A DNA stretch of 12,934 nt from Alphaproteobacteria bacterium UBA7371. Lineage in GTDB: Bacteria; Pseudomonadota; Alphaproteobacteria; UBA8317. How positions within the stretch are numbered: position 1 is the stretch's first letter; each line of letters opens with the position of its first letter. The notes beneath the pieces were generated by a model. That model was not told the origin of the DNA. It saw only the letters and a list, made by a program, of their open reading frames with translations, and did no database searches. Position numbers and translations under genes: made by a program. Positions 1 to 7,758 of the stretch are shown here, piece after piece. The DNA is taken from positions 12,889 to 25,822 of the forward strand of contig DKOD01000150.1 of the NCBI GenBank assembly GCA_002469865.1, in the 5' to 3' direction.

Positions 1-270
1 ACTGGGGAGGTAATGCGTGACGGTGTCAGGTTGGAATTGTCAGAACGAGAACATTCCATGATGGCAAAGCTGGCCCAAGCCCAAGGTGAACCAGTGTCCC
101 GCGATATCCTCGGGGAAGTCTCTTGGGAGGCTGCGTTAAATTCAAGGGCTGTGGATGTTCAAATCAACAGGCTTCGGCGGCAGGTAGAAATTGATCCTGC
201 CAATCCAAAAATTATTCTGACCCGAAGAAATCGAGGCTATTGTCTGGCCAAGCCCGACCCGGTCAGTTAA
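1..270 (+). CDS. OmpR-family response regulator, C-terminal DNA-binding domain (5' truncated)
   Basis: The reading frame is open from base 1 and stops with TAA at 268-270, so only the last 89 residues are visible; the receiver domain lies outside the window. What remains is a winged-helix effector domain of the OmpR/PhoB class: an LxLSxxEHxM segment, the PVSRDIL turn, the recognition-helix signature RAVDVQINRLRRQVE, then DPANPKIIxTRRNRGY, the wing ending in the family's Gly-Tyr. It would bind DNA as a dimer after phosphorylation by a sensor kinase. No kinase gene follows; the next gene starts 60 bp downstream. An EnvZ-like kinase lies at 11237-12565 and may be its partner (inference). The ATG at 13 is internal, not the true start. 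In alphaproteobacteria the closest familiar member is PetR, but the fragment does not prove that identity. Confidence 0.9.
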   Translation, partial: TGEVMRDGVRLELSEREHSMMAKLAQAQGEPVSRDILGEVSWEAALNSRAVDVQINRLRRQVEIDPANPKIILTRRNRGYCLAKPDPVS

Positions 271-330
271 CTTTGAGACATCACGTGAAAAGGGGGCCTA
301 CTGAGAACCCTCAGCATAAGGTGAGGATCA

Positions 331-1263
331 ATGACCACTGCCTTGGTTACCCATGCCGCTTGCCTCAAGCACCTCACCCCAGAGGGGCATCCTGAATGCG
401 TTGCCCGGCTGGAACACGTGCTTGAAGCGCTATCATTAAAAAAATTTGATCGCCTGGACCGCAAAGAAGCAACAATCGCCCAGATAGGTGAGGTTATGTT
501 GGCCCATCCTGGATCTTATGTTCAAAATATTTTGAACAAAGTTCCCCAGACTGGTTTTGCCGCCATTGATGACGACAGCTTCTTGTCTCCTGGAAGTGGT
601 GACGCAGCACTTTACGCTGCCGGCGCCGTTATTACCGCAATCGACGCCATCATGGCCGGGGATGTTGATAATGCATTTTGTGCCATTAGGCCCCCTGGCC
701 ACCATGCCGAACCCAATAAGGCCATGGGTTTTTGTTTCTTCAACAATATTGCAGTTGGTGCGCATCATGCACGAATGGTCCATGGACTAAATCGCATCGC
801 GGTGGTGGATTTTGATGTCCATCATGGCAATGGCACCCAAGCAATTTTTGAAGCTGAGAGCACCCTTTTTTATGCGTCCAGCCATCAATTCCCTCTATAT
901 CCCGGAACTGGCCATCCCAGTGAACGCGGCATGAATAACAATATCGTGAATATTGGCCTTCCCCCTGCATCTGGCTCTGGGTTGTTTCGTGATGCCATTC
1001 ATCGGATCATCGATCAGCTGCAACGTTTTCAACCTGAAATGCTGATGATTTCCGCTGGCTTCGATGGCCACCGAAAAGACCCCCTTGCAGGCCTTTTGCT
1101 CGATGAAGAAGACTTTCATTGGGCCACCATGCAATTGGCTATATTTGCAAAGGATGCGTGCCACCACCGCGTTGTCTCCGCCTTGGAAGGTGGTTATGAA
1201 CTAGAGGCGCTGGCAGCGTCGACGGCGGCGCATGTTGAGGCATTAATGGATGCAGCTGCGTGA
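331..1263 (+). CDS. Histone deacetylase family (class II-like) zinc amidohydrolase
   Basis: A 310-residue protein with the full arginase/deacetylase-fold signature: HPECVARLEHV near residue 20, the catalytic His pair in RPPGHH (124-125), GFCFFNNIAVGA (133-144), DFDVHHGNGTQ with zinc ligands Asp162 and His164, the third ligand Asp245 in SAGFDGH, and LEGGYE with the likely transition-state Tyr289. The length matches bacterial deacetylases of the HDAH/acetylpolyamine amidohydrolase type. Such enzymes remove acyl groups from lysine, polyamines or small amides; the substrate here cannot be read from sequence. The start is supported by AAGGTGAGG at 318-326, five bases before ATG. It leads the xseB-ispA-dxs-tlyA operon, with only 7 bp to xseB, an arrangement I recall from other alphaproteobacteria. 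No signal peptide is seen, so it should be cytoplasmic. Confidence 0.93.
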   Translation: MTTALVTHAACLKHLTPEGHPECVARLEHVLEALSLKKFDRLDRKEATIAQIGEVMLAHPGSYVQNILNKVPQTGFAAIDDDSFLSPGSGDAALYAAGAVITAIDAIMAGDVDNAFCAIRPPGHHAEPNKAMGFCFFNNIAVGAHHARMVHGLNRIAVVDFDVHHGNGTQAIFEAESTLFYASSHQFPLYPGTGHPSERGMNNNIVNIGLPPASGSGLFRDAIHRIIDQLQRFQPEMLMISAGFDGHRKDPLAGLLLDEEDFHWATMQLAIFAKDACHHRVVSALEGGYELEALAASTAAHVEALMDAAA

Positions 1264-1270
1264 GGAAACC

Positions 1271-1501
1271 ATGAGTGATAATGAAACTTCTTTTGAAACG
1301 GCCATGGCCGAGCTTGAGGGCTTGGTGGAAAAACTGGAAGATTCCTCCACAAGTCTTGATGAAGCAGTAAAATTATATGAGCGTGGCCAGGAATTGCGCA
1401 AAATTTGTCAAGAACGGCTGCAGGCAGCCCAAGATCGGATTGATGCAGTGATATCTGACGGCGAAGGCCCCATCACTTCAGAACCTTTCCATGCAGACTG
1501 A
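1271..1501 (+). CDS. xseB: Exodeoxyribonuclease VII small subunit
   Basis: A 76-residue, highly charged, mostly helical protein that fits XseB in length (about 80) and in pattern: SFETAMAELEGLVEKLED (7-24), SLDEAVKLYERG (28-39) and ICQERLQAAQDRI (45-57). XseB subunits bind as coiled-coil helices along the arm of the XseA nuclease to form exonuclease VII, which degrades single-stranded DNA. XseA is not in the window. I place the start at ATG 1271, preceded by GAGGAA at 1262-1267. An in-frame ATG at 1250 would lie inside the preceding gene and add seven residues not expected for the family. Its end overlaps the ispA start by 11 bases, implying translational coupling. Confidence 0.95.
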   Translation: MSDNETSFETAMAELEGLVEKLEDSSTSLDEAVKLYERGQELRKICQERLQAAQDRIDAVISDGEGPITSEPFHAD

Positions 1502-2378
1502 AGCATCTTTGCAAGATCAACTCCATGATTTTTGTGGGGTCTTTAACGATCATTTGCGTGCGCTCGCACCCCATGGCCCTTCCCAGCGTTTGAATGATGC
1601 TATCGCATATGCTCTTGAAGGTGGTGGCAAAAGATTGCGTCCCTTTCTCACCATGGTCATCGCCCGGCATCATGGCGCCCATGAAAGCACCATGATGGCA
1701 GCCGGTTTGGCGCTTGAGCTTATCCATACCTACTCCCTTATTCATGACGATTTGCCTGCCATGGATGATGATGACCTCCGGCGCGGCAGGCCAACACTCC
1801 ATCGACAGTTTGATGAGGCAACAGCAATTCTTGCCGGTGACGCCATGCAATCCATGGCGTTTTCGGTCTTGGCCAATGAGCCAACGGCCGACCCAAGCAT
1901 GCGCATGAAAATGGTGGCAGAGCTATCCCGTGCCTCAGGTCCCGAGGGCATTTGCGCTGGACAAGACTTGGATCTCGCGGGGCTTAGCAATGCCCGGAAC
2001 CATCAAGATGTTCTGGCTATTGCCAAACATAAGACCGCCGCCATGTTTCGTGCCTCTTGCATTTTGGGGGGGCTTGCAGCTGGGCTTGCTGGCCCCATTT
2101 TGGATCAGTATGGCGCGTTTGGTGAAAGCCTAGGCATTCTTTTCCAATTGCGTGATGATATGCTTGATGAGACCGGGGATGAGGAAAAGATGGGCAAAAA
2201 AGCAGGCAAGGATCGAGATGCCGGCAAGGCCACCATCTGGTCGGTTGATGACAGCCTGTCATCGAGAGACGTCCTGGATTTGGCCCATCGTGAAACACTT
2301 GCGCTTATTGGCCAAATTGACAACAAGCCACCGCTTTTGCAGACAGTCTGCGAGTTCGTTATGGCACGAAGCCACTAA
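1491..2378 (+). CDS. ispA: Polyprenyl synthetase, farnesyl (or geranylgeranyl) diphosphate synthase
   Basis: A 295-residue trans-isoprenyl diphosphate synthase that condenses isopentenyl diphosphate with allylic diphosphates. Visible motifs are GGGKRLRPF (44-52), the first Asp-rich motif DDLPAMD (86-92, followed by DDDLRRGRPT), GQDLDL (157-162), KT (181-182), and the second Asp-rich motif RDDMLDETGD (221-230), which bind magnesium and diphosphate. The segment before the first motif (IHTYSLIHDD, Tyr at position -5) closely resembles E. coli IspA, favouring farnesyl diphosphate as product, though chain length is only inferred. No clear Shine-Dalgarno precedes ATG 1491; the 11-base overlap with xseB suggests coupled translation. 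Its place just upstream of dxs puts two isoprenoid enzymes in one transcript. It contains a run of seven G at 2066-2072 with the frame intact across it. Confidence 0.95.
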   Translation: MQTEASLQDQLHDFCGVFNDHLRALAPHGPSQRLNDAIAYALEGGGKRLRPFLTMVIARHHGAHESTMMAAGLALELIHTYSLIHDDLPAMDDDDLRRGRPTLHRQFDEATAILAGDAMQSMAFSVLANEPTADPSMRMKMVAELSRASGPEGICAGQDLDLAGLSNARNHQDVLAIAKHKTAAMFRASCILGGLAAGLAGPILDQYGAFGESLGILFQLRDDMLDETGDEEKMGKKAGKDRDAGKATIWSVDDSLSSRDVLDLAHRETLALIGQIDNKPPLLQTVCEFVMARSH

Positions 2379-2386
2379 ATAGACGT

Positions 2387-2392
2387 GAAGGA
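2387..2392 (+). promoter_or_regulatory. Ribosome binding site that decides the dxs start
   Basis: GAAGGA lies just after the ispA stop and 10 bases before ATG 2403. It is too close to ATG 2394 (one base) and downstream of GTG 2385, so it supports 2403 as the dxs start. Ten bases is at the long end of normal spacing. Confidence 0.5.
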
Positions 2393-2402
2393 TATGGCCG
2401 GC

Positions 2403-4298
2403 ATGGCTCCAGAAACCCCTTTGTTGGACCGTATCAAATCCATTTCAGATTTGCGTCTTCTTGAAGATCATGAAGTTATGATCCTTGCCGAAGAAGTGCG
2501 CCAAGAGATAATCGATGCGGTTTCCCAGACCGGTGGTCATTTGGGTGCAGGCCTTGGGGTGGTGGAGCTGACCGTGGCCTTACATCATGTGTTCAACACC
2601 CCAAAAGACCGGCTTATTTTTGATGTCGGCCACCAGGCTTACCCTCATAAAATCATTACAGGCCGTCGGGACCGGATGCGCACCATTCGCAAAGAAGGTG
2701 GTTTGTCAGGATTCACCAAAAGGACGGAAAGCGAATTTGATCCATTTGGGGCAGGCCATTCTTCCACATCGATATCGGCGGGCCTTGGCATGGCCAAAGC
2801 GCGGGACCTGCAGGATGGCGATAATCATGTCATATCCGTGATTGGTGACGGGGCCATGAGCGCAGGCCTTGCCTTTGAGGCCCTCAATAATGCTGGCCAT
2901 GAAAAATCAAAATTGATCGTTATTCTTAATGATAATGACATGTCCATTGCGCCACCCACTGGGGCCATGAGCCATTATTTGGCAAAATTATGGTCGGGCA
3001 GGAATTATGGCTATTTCCGCGAAACAGTAAAAAACATTACCAGGAATCTTCCATCTGGCATGGAAATGATGGCCAAACGCTTTGAAGAATACACCAAGGG
3101 CATGGCTGTTGGGGGAACCTTATTTGAAGAATTAGGTTTCAACTATTTTGGCCCCATTGACGGCCATGATTTGGCACAATTACTTCCTGTGCTGCGCAAC
3201 CTTCGCGACACACAAAATGGCCCCGTTTTGCTGCATTGTGTGACCCAAAAAGGAAAAGGATACGCACCGGCAGAAGAGAGTGCTGACCGTTTCCATGGCG
3301 TTTCCGCTTTCGACAAAGAAACTGGCAATTCTTTAGCGGGCAAGAAATCAAACAAACCATCCTACACTAAGGTTTTTGCAGAGGAATTGATCCATCAGGC
3401 TCAACGGGATCCCAAAATTGTGGCCATCACCGCGGCCATGCCTTCAGGCACTGGCCTTGATTTGTTTGGAAAAGCCTTTCCAGACCGTTGTTTTGATGTG
3501 GGCATCGCCGAACAACATGCCGTCACCTTTGCTGCGGGTCTTGCTTCCGAGGGCTTTAGGCCGTTTTGCGCCATTTATTCCACCTTCTTGCAGCGGGCTT
3601 ATGATCAAATCATTCATGATGTGGCCATCCAAAATTTGCCCGTACGCTTTGCCATCGACCGGGCTGGCCTGGTTGGTGCTGATGGTGCAACCCATGCGGG
3701 CAGTTTCGACATTGCCTATCTCAATTGCCTGCCCAACATGGTGGTTATGGCCTCGTCAGATGAGGAGGAATTGCGCCGCATGGTAGCGACCGCCGCAGCT
3801 TATGATGATGGTCCCATTGCGTTTCGCTACAACCGTGGGGAAGGCCCAGGCGTGGAGCGCACCGAAGAGGAAGCACCCCTTGTTATTGGTAAGGGTCGGG
3901 TCATTCAAAAAGGCGAAAAGCTTGCTGTGGTCAATTTTGGGGGAAGGTTATCCGCCATTCGGGCTGCCGCCGAACAACTCGCTTTGGAAACTGGCCCCAT
4001 CACCATCATTGATGCACGTTTTGCAAAGCCGCTGGATCAAGAATTGATATTGCAAGCAGCCCGCGATCATGGGGCATTACTTACCGTGGAAGAGGGTTCT
4101 TCTGGTGGTTTTGGTGATGCGGTGAATAGGCTTCTGTTGGAACATGGTGTGATGGACCAAGCAGGTCTTGTGCTGCGCAATGCCTATTTCGATGACCGCT
4201 ATTTGGATCATGCTGCGCCAGAGACACAATTTGGTTGGACGGGTCTCGATGAGGCCGGCTTGAAGGCTCGCATCAGGGAAATCTTGTCCCTGGCATGA
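2403..4298 (+). CDS. dxs: 1-deoxy-D-xylulose-5-phosphate synthase
   Basis: A thiamine-diphosphate enzyme that joins pyruvate and glyceraldehyde 3-phosphate, the first and usually flux-setting step of the MEP pathway. With the chosen start it has 631 residues (E. coli 620). Visible in order: DVGHQAYPHKIITGR (74-88), GHSSTSISAGLGMA (118-131), the ThDP/magnesium motif GDGAMSAG (148-155) continuing to LNDN (175-178), DVGIAEQHAV with the catalytic Glu370, and YSTFLQRAYDQIIHD followed by DRAGLVGADGATHAG in the pyrimidine-binding domain; a transketolase C-terminal domain ends the protein. Alternative in-frame starts are GTG 2385 and ATG 2394. The 2403 start gives MAPETPLLDRI, the usual Dxs N-terminus, and has the better ribosome binding site. 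The stop overlaps the tlyA start as ATGA. Confidence 0.97.
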   Translation: MAPETPLLDRIKSISDLRLLEDHEVMILAEEVRQEIIDAVSQTGGHLGAGLGVVELTVALHHVFNTPKDRLIFDVGHQAYPHKIITGRRDRMRTIRKEGGLSGFTKRTESEFDPFGAGHSSTSISAGLGMAKARDLQDGDNHVISVIGDGAMSAGLAFEALNNAGHEKSKLIVILNDNDMSIAPPTGAMSHYLAKLWSGRNYGYFRETVKNITRNLPSGMEMMAKRFEEYTKGMAVGGTLFEELGFNYFGPIDGHDLAQLLPVLRNLRDTQNGPVLLHCVTQKGKGYAPAEESADRFHGVSAFDKETGNSLAGKKSNKPSYTKVFAEELIHQAQRDPKIVAITAAMPSGTGLDLFGKAFPDRCFDVGIAEQHAVTFAAGLASEGFRPFCAIYSTFLQRAYDQIIHDVAIQNLPVRFAIDRAGLVGADGATHAGSFDIAYLNCLPNMVVMASSDEEELRRMVATAAAYDDGPIAFRYNRGEGPGVERTEEEAPLVIGKGRVIQKGEKLAVVNFGGRLSAIRAAAEQLALETGPITIIDARFAKPLDQELILQAARDHGALLTVEEGSSGGFGDAVNRLLLEHGVMDQAGLVLRNAYFDDRYLDHAAPETQFGWTGLDEAGLKARIREILSLA

Positions 4299-5026
4299 AA
4301 CGCTTGGATCAATTGCTGGTGTTAAAGGGCCTTGCCCCAACCAGATCCAAGGCACAGCAGCTGATCAAACACGGGTTGGTGCGCCTTGCGGATGGGCGCA
4401 TAGCCAAAAACCCTGGCCTTAAACTTGATGACGGCATCATGCCCTTGGTGGAAGATCATGATCTTGCAAAATATGTCAGCAGGGCTGCGCTAAAATTACT
4501 AGGTGCTGTTCATGATTTTGGCATCGATATCGATGACCGCGTTTGCATAGATCTTGGCGCATCTACTGGCGGCTTTAGCCAGGTCCTGTTGGAGCATGGC
4601 GCGTCATATATCCATGCCGTGGATGTGGGCCATGGGCAGCTGCATGAAAGCCTCCGGGGCCATGCCAAAATCAACAATCTTGAGCAGACCCACGTGGACA
4701 AACTGCGCCAACGAGATCTTTTGCCATCACCTGACCTGCTTACTGCAGATTTATCATTCATCAGCTTGAGGCGTGCGCTGGGCTGTCCTTTGCAAGAATT
4801 CTCACAATTGCGCGACCTCATCTTGCTGGTTAAACCGCAATTTGAATTGGGGCCTGGGCGGGTGAATGAACGAGGCGTGGTGAAGGATTTGGAGGCTGGG
4901 CCGGAGGCATGCCAATTGGTTGGTGATTATTTGGGCCTGATGGGTTGGACATCCCTGCACCAAACAATGGCCAATCTCCAAGGAAGCGACGGCAACCAAG
5001 AATGGGTGATATGGGCCACAAAATGA
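4295..5026 (+). CDS. tlyA: TlyA-type rRNA 2'-O-ribose methyltransferase
   Basis: A 243-residue protein made of an N-terminal S4 RNA-binding domain (MKRLDQLLVLKGLAPTRSKA onward, 1-55) and an FtsJ-like Rossmann methyltransferase domain (62-243). The SAM motif is DLGASTGGF (86-94). A catalytic K-D-K-E tetrad can be placed at Lys67 (SRAALKL), Asp152 (ADLSFISL), Lys180 (LLVKPQFELG) and Glu236 (GNQEW). In mycobacteria the TlyA family methylates C1409 of 16S and C1920 of 23S rRNA, and loss gives capreomycin resistance; which sites apply here is inference, and hemolysin annotations of the family are historical. Start and stop are both ATGA overlaps, with dxs (4295-4298) and with the next gene (5023-5026), so its translation is probably coupled on both sides. 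Confidence 0.93.
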   Translation: MKRLDQLLVLKGLAPTRSKAQQLIKHGLVRLADGRIAKNPGLKLDDGIMPLVEDHDLAKYVSRAALKLLGAVHDFGIDIDDRVCIDLGASTGGFSQVLLEHGASYIHAVDVGHGQLHESLRGHAKINNLEQTHVDKLRQRDLLPSPDLLTADLSFISLRRALGCPLQEFSQLRDLILLVKPQFELGPGRVNERGVVKDLEAGPEACQLVGDYLGLMGWTSLHQTMANLQGSDGNQEWVIWATK

Positions 5027-6210
5027 CCAGCACACATATCGTCGGACGACTTACCCACCAAGCTGATGCACGTATTTCTGGGCCAAATGGCAATTATTAT
5101 TTGCCCGGCCTGCTGGAAGGTGAGCATGTGCAGGTTGATGAACAACAAAGGCCCATCATTTTACACGCATCACCAGATCGCATTCACCCCATATGTGCCG
5201 ATGCCCAAAGATGCGGTGGTTGTGACCTCCAACATATGAACCAACAGGCCCAAGCATATTTTAAACAACAAGTGGTGGCCCAAGCTTTGCAGCGCCAGAT
5301 GCTTCCCATTGCCGGCATGGCACCCATCCGCCAGCCACAAATCAAGCAAAGACGACGAGCAAGATGGGCATTAAACCAAGATGGCATGCCATGCATGCAT
5401 CAAAAAAAAAGCCATGAACTGGTGGCCCCTGAAACATGCCATATTCTCCATCCCAATTTGGAAAATCTCAGAACAAAACTGGCAGATATTCACCAAAAAG
5501 CAGGGCTTTCTACCGGCCATCTCAGCGCAACAATATGCGATAACGGCATCCAACTTGACTATGCTCGTGATTGCCAATGCAACTGGAATACCCTGTTGTT
5601 GGCACTCAATCCGATTGAGGATATTTGTGCTGTGTATCATGGCCAAAAGAGAAAATCCGGTAACCATGGCATCCTAAGGATTAACGGCCATCACTTTGCC
5701 TTACGCCCTGGGGTATTCCTGCAGCCCAATGGCGACGCCGCTAAGATCATGACCCAACTGATCGTTGAAGAAATCAAACAAGGGGAACGTATCTTGGAGC
5801 TGTTTTGCGGAACAGGTACCTTCACGGCCTTACTGGCCCATCTGGGCAAAGTAGACGCCTATGAAGGCAACCAGTCTGCGCTGGAAATCTTGACCTCAGC
5901 AACACCTGCATTGCCTGGGGTCACCGCACACAAAAGAGATCTGTTCAAACGACCCCTGAAGTCTGGCGAATTGGCATCCTATGATGTGGTGGTGATGGAC
6001 CCACCCAGGGATGGTGCGCGAAGCCAGGCAGAAGAATTGGCCCGGGCCCCGGTCAACAAAATTGTCTATGTCTCTTGTAACCCTATAAGTTTCGCACGCG
6101 ATGGGCGGATCCTTCAAGAAGGTGGTTACCAGCTCACCAAAGTGACGCCGGTGGATCAATTCTGGCAAGCCCATCACGTGGAATTGGTGGCTGTATTTTC
6201 TCGCTGGTAA
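5023..6210 (+). CDS. RlmD/RumA-like iron-sulfur 23S rRNA (uracil-C5) methyltransferase
   Basis: A 395-residue class I SAM-dependent RNA methyltransferase of the TrmA/RlmC/RlmD family. The first 45 residues look like a short TRAM RNA-binding domain. Four cysteines fit the [4Fe-4S] pattern of RlmD: Cys58-x5-Cys64-x2-Cys67 and Cys139. The catalytic domain has FLQPN with Gln234, SAM motif LELFCGTGTFT (258-268), MDPPRDG (325-331), the nucleophile Cys352 in VSCNP, and the general base Glu387 in HHVELVAVF. Expected product is 5-methyluridine in 23S rRNA; whether the target equals U1939 or another uridine cannot be told. The start is ATG 5023, inside an ATGA overlap with tlyA; an in-frame ATG at 4945 lies within tlyA and is unlikely. 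The gene ends exactly where convergent aroC ends. Confidence 0.9.
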   Translation: MTSTHIVGRLTHQADARISGPNGNYYLPGLLEGEHVQVDEQQRPIILHASPDRIHPICADAQRCGGCDLQHMNQQAQAYFKQQVVAQALQRQMLPIAGMAPIRQPQIKQRRRARWALNQDGMPCMHQKKSHELVAPETCHILHPNLENLRTKLADIHQKAGLSTGHLSATICDNGIQLDYARDCQCNWNTLLLALNPIEDICAVYHGQKRKSGNHGILRINGHHFALRPGVFLQPNGDAAKIMTQLIVEEIKQGERILELFCGTGTFTALLAHLGKVDAYEGNQSALEILTSATPALPGVTAHKRDLFKRPLKSGELASYDVVVMDPPRDGARSQAEELARAPVNKIVYVSCNPISFARDGRILQEGGYQLTKVTPVDQFWQAHHVELVAVFSRW

Positions 6211-7311
6211 TCAACGCCGATCAAAAGGCCTGGCAAATTGTCCAACTTGGCCACGTTGCAATAGGGCCATGTCCAGCATCACTGCATGTGCCATGGCTTC
6301 AAGAACAGGAACGGCCCTCAAGCCCACGCAAGGGTCATGACGCCCCTTGGTGCGAACCTCAATTTCTTCACCAAACCTATTGATGCTCTTGGTTGGCGTG
6401 AGTATGGAAGAAGTCGGCTTTATGGCAACCTCCAAGATGATATCTTGTCCTGTGGACACACCCCCCAAAACACCACCAGCATGATTATCTAAAAAAACAA
6501 TGCCGTCGCCATCACGCTTCATTTCGTCGGCATTTTGTTCCCCGGTTAACCTAGCAGCATCAACACCTGCCCCGATTTCAACCGATTTCACGGCATTAAT
6601 GCTCATCATGGCGCCTGCCAAACGCGCATCAAGACGATCGGCCACAGGATCGCCCAACCCCGCAGGCACACCAGAAATTCTCATGGCAAGCTTGGCACCA
6701 ATGGATGAGCCGGATTTTCTTATGGCGGCGAGATATTCTTCCAATTGCGGAACCATGTCTTGGTCAGCAAAAAAGAAGTCATTGCGATATGGCGCATCAA
6801 AATCTCGTTTCTCTGCCTTAATATCTCCAACCGAAACCACCGCAGCCCTAGCCGTGACCGGACCAAGAACATGCTCCAAAAGCTGTTGCGCCACAGCTCC
6901 TGCGGCAACCCGGGAAGCTGTTTCGCGCGCCGACGCCCTGCCCCCACCCCGATAATCTCGGATGCCATATTTTGCCCAATAGGTGTAATCGGCATGGCCA
7001 GGCCGAAACTGGTTGGCAATTTCGCCATAATCCTTGGACCGTTGGTCGGTATTTTCGATCATAATGCAAATGGGTGTGCCGGTTGTATGTCCCTCAAAAA
7101 GGCCTGACAAAATACGCATCCGATCAGCTTCGTCGCGTTGGGTCACAAACTTGTTCTGACCCGGCCTTCGCCGATCAAGACAAGTCTGAATGCGCTCTTC
7201 ATCAAGAAAGACGCCTGGCGGACAGCCATCAATCACACAACCAATCGCTGGGCCGTGACTTTCACCCCAGGTTGTAAAGCGATAGAGCCGTCCGAAACTA
7301 TTATGAGACAT
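6211..7311 (-). CDS. aroC: Chorismate synthase
   Basis: Converts 5-enolpyruvylshikimate 3-phosphate to chorismate with reduced FMN as cofactor, the last common step to aromatic amino acids, folate and quinones. The protein has 366 residues, normal for the family. All three family signatures are visible: TTWGESHGPAIG (13-24), YRGGGRASARETASRVAAG (120-138) and RTKGRHDPCVGLR (320-332); GEQNADE and NHAGGVLGG are also typical. I start at ATG 7311 (MSHNSFGRLYRF), the standard N-terminus. An in-frame ATG at 7368 would add 19 unrelated residues including two adjacent cysteines. No strong ribosome binding site precedes 7311. Its TGA (6213-6211) directly abuts the TAA of the convergent methyltransferase, leaving no bases for a separate terminator. 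Confidence 0.96.
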   Translation of the reverse strand: MSHNSFGRLYRFTTWGESHGPAIGCVIDGCPPGVFLDEERIQTCLDRRRPGQNKFVTQRDEADRMRILSGLFEGHTTGTPICIMIENTDQRSKDYGEIANQFRPGHADYTYWAKYGIRDYRGGGRASARETASRVAAGAVAQQLLEHVLGPVTARAAVVSVGDIKAEKRDFDAPYRNDFFFADQDMVPQLEEYLAAIRKSGSSIGAKLAMRISGVPAGLGDPVADRLDARLAGAMMSINAVKSVEIGAGVDAARLTGEQNADEMKRDGDGIVFLDNHAGGVLGGVSTGQDIILEVAIKPTSSILTPTKSINRFGEEIEVRTKGRHDPCVGLRAVPVLEAMAHAVMLDMALLQRGQVGQFARPFDRR

Positions 7312-7366
7312 CGGGGAAAACAGCCTTTTTGTTAAAAATTTGTCGCAACAAAACATTAGAAGGTTC

Positions 7367-7471
7367 ATGCAAACTTACCGTCAAAGGATGTTGGAAACAA
7401 TGACAAGCATGCTCAGAATTGAAGATGCTCTTGCTATGATAAAAGCTAATGGGACCAAGATTAGCACATAG
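7367..7471 (+). CDS. Possible 34-codon small ORF divergent from aroC
   Basis: An ATG at 7367, preceded by AGAAGG (7358-7363, three bases away), opens a frame to TAG at 7469-7471. The product contains the amphipathic stretch MLRIEDALAMIKANGTKIST, which reads like protein rather than random sequence. I do not recognise a family. It may be an intact small gene, or the 5' part of the decayed gene whose 3' end lies downstream on the same strand: just past its stop a different frame reads DPVPDLS and stops at 7492. Internal ATGs at 7388, 7400 and 7409 are alternative starts. The ribosome binding site is close to the start and no promoter is obvious, so confidence is low. Confidence 0.25.
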   Translation: MQTYRQRMLETMTSMLRIEDALAMIKANGTKIST

Positions 7472-7500
7472 ATCCTGTACCTGATCTTAGCTAAATTGTT

Positions 7501-7742
7501 GTGGCCACATACCGGCCAATGAAAATATCTGCCCCAGGTTTATGTAACGGTTCAAACATACCACGCACCTCCGTTCTATATTTGAGCCTAATGATCACAA
7601 CATTGGCAATTATCAAGAGCCCGCGAACAAGAACCATCTTATGGCATTTGCACCAGGGATTGGCATTAACGGGATCATCTTAAAAACAGAAGCAGCATTG
7701 CATCATGATGATCATGTGAAAGAGATGGAAATCACCGCATAA
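7501..7742 (+). pseudogene. Remnant of a decayed plus-strand gene, possibly type III polyketide synthase / KAS III-like C-terminus
   Basis: Two overlapping plus-strand frames carry protein-like sequence. Frame 1 (open from GTG 7501 to TAA 7680-7682) includes NGSNIPRTSVLYLSL at 7546-7590. Frame 3 (open from 7548 to TAA 7740-7742) includes MAFAPGIGINGIILKTEAAL at 7641-7700. Read together with a shift near 7585-7640 they resemble the end of a thiolase-fold condensing enzyme, where a Gly-Asn-x4-SVLF-type active-site Asn segment precedes a GFGPG-type loop. About 31 codons separate the Asn from the PG loop, close to the family spacing. The family match is pattern memory, not a search. The rest of a gene of about 350 codons is missing. 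An intrinsic terminator in the same orientation follows 16 bases after the frame 3 stop, consistent with the original gene end. Confidence 0.4.
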
Positions 7743-7758
7743 TGTTGAAGCCACAGGC

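Noticed and set aside
281..314. TCACGTGA palindrome (281-288) and CTGAG/CTCAG hairpin (301-314) before the deacetylase
   Set aside because: Eight-base palindromes and 5-bp stems are expected by chance; no T run or promoter boxes accompany them.
3418..3786. 122-codon plus-strand frame inside dxs
   Set aside because: It is an out-of-frame reading of the intact dxs catalytic region, with Trp/Cys-rich composition and no recognisable motif.
6500..6955. 151-codon plus-strand open frame opposite aroC
   Set aside because: It lies wholly antisense to a clear chorismate synthase with all family signatures; its serine/alanine/proline-rich product is the usual shadow of an opposite frame.
7504..7524. 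Frame 2 reading WPHTG as a possible type III polyketide synthase His-loop remnant
   Set aside because: It lies only about 15 codons before the putative Asn segment where the family has about 33, and is in yet another frame; too weak to add to the pseudogene call.
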